A stretch of DNA of 42,345 bases, taken from an uncultured Hungatella sp. GTDB taxonomy: Bacteria > Bacillota > Clostridia > Lachnospirales > Lachnospiraceae. Under the pieces are notes generated by a model. It was not told where the DNA came from. It did no database searches and saw only the letters and a program-made list of their open reading frames with translations. The stretch is taken from contig CAMTAF010000018.1 of NCBI GenBank assembly GCA_947066955.1, forward strand, positions 1-42,345, given 5' to 3'. The translations under genes and the position numbers were made by a program. Shown piece by piece: positions 34,763-40,778 of this stretch (within the stretch, counting starts at the first letter, position 1; each line of letters begins with the position of its first letter).

Positions 34763-34819
34763 CTATTATATAAAAACCGAAGAGAAAGAACCAGAAGTTG
34801 CATAAACGTTTAAAAATCT

Positions 34820-34853
34820 CCCGCCCAGCCGCAACGGCTGAACGGGATTTTTC
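34820..34853 (+). terminator. Rho-independent terminator of the Phd-RelE module
   Basis: CCCG-CC-CAGCCG pairs with CGGCTG-AA-CGGG (one internal mismatch pair), three-base loop, then ATTTTTC. It lies about 57 bases after the toxin stop. Confidence 0.75.
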
Positions 34854-34915
34854 TTTGTCTGCGGGCAGAGCTATCGCCTTAAAAAACAGATATCGTTAAT
34901 TTTCTATCAAAGGGA

Positions 34916-34943
34916 TTGCTTTTTCTTGGATCTATGATAAAAT
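34916..34943 (+). promoter_or_regulatory. promoter of the PTS EIIC-like gene
   Basis: TTGCTT (34916-34921), 16-base spacer, TAAAAT (34938-34943). The ~110-base leader contains short stems (for example CCTG...CAGG around 35010-35030) and ends with AAAGGAG 8 bases before the ATG at 35058. Confidence 0.5.
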
Positions 34944-35057
34944 GAGACATAAAACTGCTTTGACCCTGGGAAGTCAAATGTGTGTATGATCCCCGCTATG
35001 CCTGCCCGCCTGAAAGCCGGGACAGGACACTTTTATTGAACAAAAGGAGAGCTGCAC

Positions 35058-36080
35058 ATGAATCAGACAGGTATCAAAGCATTTTTAAAGAAAAAAAATA
35101 TCAATCTCACCCTCAAAACCTATTTCATCGACGCCATGGGAGCCATGGCCTTCGGCCTCTTTGCCTCCCTTCTCATCGGCACCATCTTCGCCACCTTAGG
35201 CGAAAAATCCGACATCCAGGTGTTCAACACCATATCCCAGTACGCCAAAAACGCCACAGGGGCAGCCCTGGGCGTGTCCATCGCCTATGCCCTGAAAGCC
35301 CCCCAGCTGGTGCTGCTGTCCGCCGCCACCGTGGGCATCGCGGGCAATGACTTAGGAGGGCCCGTAGGAGCCTTCGTGGCCGCCATCGTGGCCGTGGAGC
35401 TTGGGAAAATGGTCTCAAAAGAAACCCGGGTGGACATCCTGGTCACCCCGGGCGTCACCATCATCTCCGGCGTGTTCATGGCCCAGTTCGTCGGCCCCGG
35501 CGTGTCCGCCTTCATGACAGGGTTCGGCAACCTGGTAAAAACCACCACCCAGATGCAGCCGTTTTTCATGGGCATCCTGGTGTCCGCCCTCATCGGCATC
35601 GCCCTGACCCTCCCCATCAGCAGCGCCGCCATCTGCATCATGCTCAGCTTAGACGGCCTGGCAGGCGGAGCCGCCACAGCCGGGTGCTGCGCCCAGATGA
35701 TCGGCTTCGCCGTCTTAAGCTTCCGTGAAAACGGCGTGGGCGGCCTTCTGGCACAGGGCCTTGGCACCTCCATGCTCCAGATGGGCAATATCGTGAAAAA
35801 CCCCCGCACCTGGATTCCCCCCACCCTGGCCTCCATGGTCACAGGACCTGTAGCCACCATGATCTTTCACATGGAAAATATCCCCACCGGCGCCGGCATG
35901 GGCACCTGCGGTCTGGTAGGGCCCATAGGAGTGTACACCGCCATGGGTGGGGGCGCCAATATGTGGATGGGAATCATCCTGGTGTGCTTTGTCCTTCCCG
36001 CGGTTCTCACCTGGGTATTTGGGGAAGCCTTGAGGAAAATGGGGTGGATTAAGGATGGGGATTTGAAGTTGGAATTATAG
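35058..36080 (+). CDS. PTS EIIC-like membrane transporter (PTS_EIIC_2 family)
   Basis: 340 residues with about 8-10 hydrophobic segments, for example F-G-L-F-A-S-L-L-I-G-T-I-F-A and A-A-T-V-G-I-A-G-N-D-L-G-G. Family traits seen: V-T-P-G-V-T-I-I-S-G, T-L-P-I-S-S-A-A-I-C and a G-x-G-M-G-T-C-G-L-V-G-P-I-G loop near the C-terminus. The related family is annotated as PTS EIIC, but no EIIA or EIIB domain is encoded in or near the gene. It may therefore be a transporter or regulator of unknown substrate. Confidence 0.75.
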   Translation: MNQTGIKAFLKKKNINLTLKTYFIDAMGAMAFGLFASLLIGTIFATLGEKSDIQVFNTISQYAKNATGAALGVSIAYALKAPQLVLLSAATVGIAGNDLGGPVGAFVAAIVAVELGKMVSKETRVDILVTPGVTIISGVFMAQFVGPGVSAFMTGFGNLVKTTTQMQPFFMGILVSALIGIALTLPISSAAICIMLSLDGLAGGAATAGCCAQMIGFAVLSFRENGVGGLLAQGLGTSMLQMGNIVKNPRTWIPPTLASMVTGPVATMIFHMENIPTGAGMGTCGLVGPIGVYTAMGGGANMWMGIILVCFVLPAVLTWVFGEALRKMGWIKDGDLKLEL

Positions 36081-36100
36081 AAATGTAAAGCAGAGGGAAT

Positions 36101-36148
36101 GGGAAATCTGTTCTGTCTTTGCAATCGCGCGGACGGAACAGATTTCCC
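36101..36148. terminator. long inverted repeat between the PTS gene and the RT gene
   Basis: GGGAAATCTGTTC (36101-36113) pairs perfectly with GAACAGATTTCCC (36136-36148). There is no T-run on either side. It separates two convergent genes and may act as a weak bidirectional terminator or stabilise the 3' end of the RT mRNA. Confidence 0.5.
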
Positions 36149-36194
36149 GGCATCTCCCCAGCAAAAGCCGCGGAGGGAGGCGGCATTGCCATTT

Positions 36195-37541
36195 TCACTT
36201 TCTCGTTTTTTTAAGAAATCCCCGTATCTTTGCCATATTTCTCTCAAGAATCACCTTGATCGATGCCTCCCCCCTGAACTGTGACGGCCCCTGGGCGCGC
36301 TTCACGTAAGTGAGAAAATTTCCCGGCCTCTCCCCGGCCCCCTTTACAGAATACCTCATGTACAAATTTTTCATGCTGATATGTTTTCCGCTTTCCGTGT
36401 ATCCCCCGCTCCTGGCGATGGTCTTTGCCTTCCTCCTCATTCTCTGATAATATTTAGAAATTGTTTTGTCCCGCAGTCTCACCTTGTCTCCGTCAAATGT
36501 AAACCCAAGAAAATTCAGATAACGGTTTGAACAGTCCGCCCCCTCATGAATCTCTTTGCCGCAGTTTTCGATCCGCTTTCCGCAAAAATGGTAATACTGG
36601 GTCTTAACCGGCTCCAGTTCAAGGCCCGGACAGCCCGGTCCGTTAAACATTTCGCTTACCCGTGTCAGCGCCTCTACAGCCGCTTCCCGGTCAATCCGGG
36701 GCAGCACAATAATGAAATCATCACTGTAGCGCATATACATTCCCCTGTACACTGACACAAAATCGTGGATCGATTTGTCTATCTCCAGCATGTACACATT
36801 GGCCAGCACTCCGCTCACAGGCGAGCCCTGGGGAATCCCGCAATCTCTATTTTTCCGAATATAAAATCCCTTTTCCTTTAATTCCTTTGGAGACAAGACC
36901 CGTTCCCTGGCATTTAACTCCCGCCTTCCCTTCCCGTTGTTCTCCAGGTCATAGATTTCTAAAAGATCTGTCAGCTCAACATAACTATATCTTGTAATAT
37001 TCTTAAACACCGCATAGTGGTCCGCCGGCAGCCTGTCTATATGGAGCAGGCGGCACCACTGCCTTTTCAGATACCTGTGGTCAAGACGCTCAAAAAACTT
37101 TGTAAAATCACCGATCATAATATAGCAGTCGCCGCTTTCACGGATAAAACCCATCGCTCTCCTGGCAAAATCAATATTGCTCTGTTTGTTTAAATTAGTC
37201 CGATAGGCAACCGCCACATCATGAATTCCCAGCCAGTCACATTCCTCATTGTAACGCTCATTAAGCAAGAAATTATAAAGCTGAAAAATGCAGCGATCCA
37301 TATGGGACGCATAACAGATGTCCCTGTGTTTTTCCTTCATCCCGCCCGTCTTCGCCGAATACTTGCTCATATTTTTGGTGTAATGGATAAATGGATAGAA
37401 TCCATGTCTGCGGATATTTTCAGGATCCGAAATGTAATCCCAACATTTTGTGATGTCCGTGCGGTAATCAAAATGAGCATAATAACGCCGGCTTTTTTTG
37501 ATGGCCTTCTCCGAATTCCGCCAGGTTTCTATGTCTGACAT
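36195..37541 (-). CDS. UG/Abi-class reverse transcriptase, DRT2-like
   Basis: 448 residues from the ATG at 37541 (GGGAGG about 9 bases upstream). RT motifs in order: motif A G-D-F-T-K-F-F near 144-150, motif B G-I-P-Q-G-S-P-V-S-G near 235-244, motif C Y-S-D-D at 272-275, and motif D/E region N-F-L-G-F-T-F near 375. The N-terminal block (F-Y-P-F-I-H-Y, then Y-A-S-H-M-D-R-C-I-F) and the A-x-R-T loop are those of defence-associated RTs I recall as DRT2 (UG2). There is no maturase X or HNH domain, arguing against a group II intron, and no msr-msd retron pair is seen. A promoter and ~310-nt structured leader lie upstream. Class assignment is from memory and not tested. Confidence 0.8.
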   Translation of the reverse strand: MSDIETWRNSEKAIKKSRRYYAHFDYRTDITKCWDYISDPENIRRHGFYPFIHYTKNMSKYSAKTGGMKEKHRDICYASHMDRCIFQLYNFLLNERYNEECDWLGIHDVAVAYRTNLNKQSNIDFARRAMGFIRESGDCYIMIGDFTKFFERLDHRYLKRQWCRLLHIDRLPADHYAVFKNITRYSYVELTDLLEIYDLENNGKGRRELNARERVLSPKELKEKGFYIRKNRDCGIPQGSPVSGVLANVYMLEIDKSIHDFVSVYRGMYMRYSDDFIIVLPRIDREAAVEALTRVSEMFNGPGCPGLELEPVKTQYYHFCGKRIENCGKEIHEGADCSNRYLNFLGFTFDGDKVRLRDKTISKYYQRMRRKAKTIARSGGYTESGKHISMKNLYMRYSVKGAGERPGNFLTYVKRAQGPSQFRGEASIKVILERNMAKIRGFLKKTRK

Positions 37542-37566
37542 GATTTGCTTTCCTCCCAAATGCAGA

Positions 37567-37608
37567 TACCCGCTGGTACGGAGGATAGCATTCCTAAACC
37601 AGCGGGTA
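37567..37608 (-). other. 11-bp stem-loop just upstream of the RT ribosome site
   Basis: TACCCGCTGGT (37608-37598) pairs perfectly with ACCAGCGGGTA (37577-37567). The loop contains a second small stem AGGA/TCCT. The RT Shine-Dalgarno lies about 13 bases downstream, so the structure could mark the 3' end of an ncRNA or affect RT translation. Confidence 0.7.
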
Positions 37609-37640
37609 CAGACCCAAACGTGGTATTTAATTTTCACCCT

Positions 37641-37827
37641 TCAGGCGCTCTGTGTTAAATAACCAGCTATCCAACAAATGCAATACTCAATCGTGATACA
37701 ATCAAGCACATCATATCTGTCAACGCAAGCGTGGCAGTAATCATTCTGGTGATCCAGTTCTGTCAAAGTAAATTTGAAACCGATCTGGTCATCGAAATTT
37801 CACTGGAGGTGTTGACAGCAATGACAT
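37641..37827 (-). pseudogene. coding-like frame inside the RT leader
   Basis: A 52-codon stretch without stop (37799-37644), in the same phase as the RT, reads N-F-D-D-Q-I-G-F-K-F and later C-H-A-C-V-D-R-Y-D and I-E-Y-C-I-C-W. An ATG at 37827 preceded by AAGGGA joins it if one C (37794) is removed, giving about 61 codons and ending at a TGA (37643-37641). It may be a decayed small Cys-rich gene, or a protein-like frame carried by a template RNA. No homologue recognised. Confidence 0.4.
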
Positions 37828-37857
37828 TCCCTTATACCGAATGTGTAAGGTAACATT

Positions 37858-37886
37858 AGTATAGCAATTTACTGCGGGGATGTCAA
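37858..37886 (-). promoter_or_regulatory. consensus promoter of the RT leader and RT gene
   Basis: Minus strand TTGACA (37886-37881), 17-base spacer, TATACT (37863-37858). It starts 7 bases after the stop of the ATPase gene, so the leader RNA and the RT form an independent transcription unit. Confidence 0.8.
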
Positions 37887-37892
37887 TTTATA

Positions 37893-39653
37893 TTACAGCT
37901 TCCCGCAGTATTTATCAAGGTTTCTCAAAAAATCATTTACATTGATAAACTGTACCATGACCTCCCCTTCCACAGCCAAGTCATACTCTTTCTTAAATCT
38001 CTCCCTTGCCTCCCCATCCCTCGCCTTGTCAGCCAGATCTCTGTATAGCTGCCTGGGCCACATGGGTTCAATTTTAGACTCTCCGGTATAGATCACATGG
38101 GGAACGCCAGGCGCCTTGCTGCTCAACAGCCATTTGCACTGCTCAGGCACAACCTTGTTGGAATGCTTGATCTCAAAAGACCCTGTGCCAGGTATCACCA
38201 GATCAATCTCATATGCTTCTGACTTAAACTTATAATATGGAATTCTCATCTTGTGCAGATCCATATAGATCATTGCCTCTATTAAACCGCCGGACGCACT
38301 GTTTATTAAAATCTCCCTCAATTTATCCGCGCCATAGGAAATATCGGTTCCACTCACTAAATCCACATAGTTGAGCATGAGGGTGAGTATCGTCTCACAA
38401 GTATATCCCCAGCGCATTATAATGGGGAACAAAAATTCACTCTTGATCTCCGGACACGTCATAAAGCAGCCCATTCTCTCCAATATAGCTTTCAGTTCCT
38501 TTGCCAGAGAAGGCTCAAAAAAGTCGTAATCATAGATCTGTAAATCCAATCTCAAGTTATCGAACAGCCTCTCCTTAAATACATCAATATCATCAAATTC
38601 CGTATGCTGAGACAACAGCTCCGCTAAGTTTCCTATATCATCAGAAGTCAGATCACTTTTCAAAATCCCTATGGTTAACTCCTGAGCATATCTCTGCATC
38701 CATTTGAAGATCATAACCCGCAGTTGATTTCTGTCATTCCAATATAAATCCTGAAGCTTTGGGCACACGGAACTTAAATCCCCATGTTTAAAGCAGTTAA
38801 ACAGATTGTCAACAATAGAAGTGCCGATATACTCGACTCCTTCCTGTTTATACAGCTCCAGGTCAAACTTATGCAGTCTCTCATAATCCGCAGAACTCCG
38901 CAGCAAACCTCCGCAGGCAATGTAATCATCAACTGTCTGATCTCCATATAAATAATCAAATTCTTTAAATGAGATATAGGAGGTCATCACTTTTTGACAT
39001 CTTCCATATAACACGCTGTCAAACGCAGAAATAAAAACCGCAGAATGCGTACCTGCCACAACAATATGCGGGGAAAATCTTCCCTCTGCCGCCTGGATGA
39101 GAAAGTTCATATTTGATTCACAAAATGTGATCTCATCAATAAAAAGATACTGAATACCCATTTTACTCAGCAACCGCATAGCTTTATGAACTTCTAAATG
39201 GGAAATGCCCTGCTCTCTTAAAGTTATAAAAGCAATCTCGTTCAAAGGTACGCCTGAGTATATAAGATTCTGAACTTCATGCCGCATTGCCACCGTCTTC
39301 CCTGTGCGGCGGGTTCCAAACAACACTGTAAAGCTATCCGGATAGCCAGTTATGTTTTTGTGCAGGGAATCTACCAAATAGCGCTTTCTCCAAGAGCTAT
39401 ATCGGGTTATCTCGCGTAACAGATCCAGCCCTAAATCGATAGTTATAGTGAGGGAATCACCTGGGAAACTGGCGGTCAGCTTCTCGTAGGCTTCTGGGGA
39501 ACTGTAGGCTCCTACCAGAAATTCCGGATTGACTATTTCTCGTAAATGATCTAACACCCAGGGGAGAGGTTTGGTTAGGATTTTATCTTTAATCTGTAAT
39601 GAATACTCTGGTACCTGGGTATTGGGCGGGTTTATGGATTTAAGAAGTTGCAT
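37893..39653 (-). CDS. AAA+ ATPase with DUF4143-like C-terminal nuclease fold
   Basis: 586 residues; AAAGGAG 8 bases before the ATG. Walker A is G-T-R-R-T-G-K-T near 112-120, Walker B I-Q-Y-L-F-I-D-E-I-T-F near 168-178 and a sensor-like V-A-G-T-H-S. A helical middle part follows. Near the C-terminus E-I-D-L-V-I-P-G-T-G-S-F-E-I-K supplies the D...ExK of a PD-(D/E)XK-type fold. Proteins of this plan are common, multi-copy and functionally obscure in Clostridia. Its last third and downstream leader exist as a second, degraded copy at 40428-40687. It may form a unit with the upstream YefM-YoeB genes. Confidence 0.8.
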   Translation of the reverse strand: MQLLKSINPPNTQVPEYSLQIKDKILTKPLPWVLDHLREIVNPEFLVGAYSSPEAYEKLTASFPGDSLTITIDLGLDLLREITRYSSWRKRYLVDSLHKNITGYPDSFTVLFGTRRTGKTVAMRHEVQNLIYSGVPLNEIAFITLREQGISHLEVHKAMRLLSKMGIQYLFIDEITFCESNMNFLIQAAEGRFSPHIVVAGTHSAVFISAFDSVLYGRCQKVMTSYISFKEFDYLYGDQTVDDYIACGGLLRSSADYERLHKFDLELYKQEGVEYIGTSIVDNLFNCFKHGDLSSVCPKLQDLYWNDRNQLRVMIFKWMQRYAQELTIGILKSDLTSDDIGNLAELLSQHTEFDDIDVFKERLFDNLRLDLQIYDYDFFEPSLAKELKAILERMGCFMTCPEIKSEFLFPIIMRWGYTCETILTLMLNYVDLVSGTDISYGADKLREILINSASGGLIEAMIYMDLHKMRIPYYKFKSEAYEIDLVIPGTGSFEIKHSNKVVPEQCKWLLSSKAPGVPHVIYTGESKIEPMWPRQLYRDLADKARDGEARERFKKEYDLAVEGEVMVQFINVNDFLRNLDKYCGKL

Positions 39654-39668
39654 GGGGGAAAACTCCTT

Positions 39669-39806
39669 TCATTGATGCTGATGTTCTTTTTCTGACAATC
39701 TCATCAGCATAGACGGATATTTAATCTCCTCGTTATTCAATACCGGAACCATATACCCGCACACCATCAACCGCAGTAAAAAATCTCTATTTTTATTAAC
39801 CATCAT
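39669..39806 (-). CDS. 45-codon ORF between the toxin and ATPase genes
   Basis: ATG at 39806 overlaps the last codons of the YoeB gene, with AAAGGA about 5 bases upstream. It reads M-M-V-N-K-N-R-D-F-L-L-R-L and ends K-E-H-Q-H-Q, stopping 15 bases before the ATPase start. The C-G-Y-M-V-P-V-L-N-N-E-E segment is not recognised. Coupling to both neighbours suggests it is translated; the shortness leaves doubt. Confidence 0.4.
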   Translation of the reverse strand: MMVNKNRDFLLRLMVCGYMVPVLNNEEIKYPSMLMRLSEKEHQHQ

Positions 39807-40059
39807 AATGTCCTTTGCAAGATTTAACAATTATCTGATTATCTGAAACTTCATAAACTAAACGATTCGCTTCATCTATCCGTCTGCTAAATGACCCCGA
39901 CTTTCCATATTTCAATGGTTCAGGCTTCCCTATTCCTTGCAATGCTCCATCTCGTTCTATGCTTTGCAGCAATTGATTTATCTTCCTCACTATCTTTTTA
40001 TCTTGTGTCTGCCAATAGAGATATTCACTCCAGCCATCTTCCGCAAAAGTGATTTTCAT
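39796..40059 (-). CDS. yoeB: Txe/YoeB-family ribosome-dependent mRNA interferase
   Basis: 87 residues, usual length. Typical YoeB features: Y-L-Y-W-Q near the start, G-I-G-K-P-E-P-L-K in the middle, S-R-R-I-D-E-A-N-R-L-V-Y and C-K-G-H-Y at the end, covering the catalytic Glu, Arg and His. The usual His in the R-R-I-x-x-x-H-R-L-V-Y block is Asn here. It lies 3 bases behind the YefM gene. Expected to cleave mRNA in the ribosomal A site unless bound by YefM. Confidence 0.88.
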   Translation of the reverse strand: MKITFAEDGWSEYLYWQTQDKKIVRKINQLLQSIERDGALQGIGKPEPLKYGKSGSFSRRIDEANRLVYEVSDNQIIVKSCKGHYDG

Positions 40060-40062
40060 AGA

Positions 40063-40320
40063 TTAGTCCTCCATTGCCAAAAGCTCATCTATGGTTTTCG
40101 TTACTACCTGTCCATTTTTAATCTGTTCATCTGCCCTATTCAATTTTTCCAAATATTCTGCGTTCTTCTTAGCTTTTGCTAATTCGTTATATTTTGCTTC
40201 AGAAATTATAACAACATTTTTATTTTCTTTACGAGATACAATCACTGGTTCACCATTAAATGCGATATCAAAATATTTTTTTATATTTGCCCTTACATCC
40301 ATCTGTTTTGTTGCGATCAT
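40063..40320 (-). CDS. yefM: YefM/Phd-family antitoxin
   Basis: 85 residues from the ATG at 40320 (AGAGG about 8 bases upstream; the upstream in-frame extension crosses the promoter and is excluded). M-I-A-T-K-Q-M-D-V-R-A-N-I-K-K-Y-F opens the Phd/YefM fold; P-V-I-V-S-R-K-E-N-K-N-V-V-I-I-S is the core strand region; the acidic C-terminal helix binds YoeB. The gene and its promoter form a standard autoregulated module. Confidence 0.88.
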   Translation of the reverse strand: MIATKQMDVRANIKKYFDIAFNGEPVIVSRKENKNVVIISEAKYNELAKAKKNAEYLEKLNRADEQIKNGQVVTKTIDELLAMED

Positions 40321-40335
40321 AGCATACCTCTTTCC

Positions 40336-40364
40336 GTACTTAAAACCGTACTGTTTATTGTACT
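40336..40364 (-). promoter_or_regulatory. 12-bp iterated operator candidate of yefM-yoeB
   Basis: AGTAC on the minus strand occurs three times at an exact 12-bp period (40364, 40352, 40340), directly downstream of the -10 box. This spacing puts the repeats about one helical turn apart, as expected for cooperative binding by the YefM-YoeB complex. Function inferred. Confidence 0.45.
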
Positions 40365-40368
40365 TTAT

Positions 40369-40397
40369 ATTATATGCTCCTATTGTACACAAGTCAA
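40369..40397 (-). promoter_or_regulatory. promoter of yefM-yoeB
   Basis: Minus strand TTGACT (40397-40392), 17-base spacer, TATAAT (40374-40369). It probably also drives the small ORF and the ATPase gene. Confidence 0.8.
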
Positions 40398-40427
40398 TAA
40401 AATTATTAAAGATACTTTAGTAAGTCA

Positions 40428-40687
40428 ACCAATGGGTACAGACCCAAACACTGTATTCAATTTTCACCCTCCCTGCACTCTGTGTTAACCCCGTCCCTCG
40501 CCCTGTCAGCCAAATCTCTGTATAACTGCCTGAGCTACATGGGCTCAACTTTAGACTCTCCGTATAGATCACATAGGGAACGCCCGATGCCTTACTGCTC
40601 AACAGCCATTTGCACTGCTCAGGCACAATCTTGTTGGAATGCTTGATTTCAAAAAACCCTGTGCCAGGTATCAGCAGATCAATCTCA
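40428..40687 (-). pseudogene. deleted second copy of the ATPase 3' part joined to the RT leader
   Basis: Bases 40489-40687 match 38012-38212 (C-terminal region of the ATPase; P-E-Q-C-K-W-L-L-S-S-K-A is shared), with small indels that break the frame. Bases 40428-40488 match 37599-37657 (the 3' half of the RT leader). The intervening 354 bases of the first copy, including the ATPase end and the RT promoter, are missing. Nothing beyond the leader piece matches the RT. Confidence 0.8.
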
Positions 40688-40713
40688 ATTAGATACCAAT
40701 GCCCACGAATAGG

Positions 40714-40748
40714 CGCTTGCTTTGGCTGCCAAACCGGCCAAACAAGCG
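40714..40748. repeat. inverted repeat between two degraded genes
   Basis: CGCTTG at 40714-40719 pairs with CAAGCG at 40743-40748, with additional TTGG/CCAA pairing inside. There is no T-run. It lies at the junction of the ATPase remnant and the AAA-PD-(D/E)XK pseudogene; possibly a breakpoint mark. Confidence 0.4.
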
Positions 40749-40778
40749 ATGATTTCCTTTCCCGGCTAGTTCAGTCAG

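Larger units (their letters stand above)
37542..37851 (-). ncRNA. candidate transcribed leader RNA upstream of the RT gene
   Basis: From the predicted transcription start near 37851 to the RT ribosome site there are about 310 bases without a functional gene. Stems visible on the minus strand: ACATTC/GAATGT (37844-37839 with 37829-37824), CTGG-ATCA-CCAG, ACGC-TT-GCGT, and an 11-bp perfect stem with inner AGGA/TCCT pairing just before the RT start (37608-37567). TTGACAGA is repeated 43 bases apart. Size and position fit the template RNA of DRT2-type systems; it could instead be a simple mRNA leader. Confidence 0.4.

Noticed and set aside
36195-37892. The RT as a group II intron maturase, retron or diversity-generating retroelement
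   Set aside because: No maturase X or HNH domain, no domain V-like motif or intron boundary was seen, no msr-msd inverted pair (a1/a2) was found, and no template/variable repeat pair with A-biased differences is visible. These were judged by eye only.
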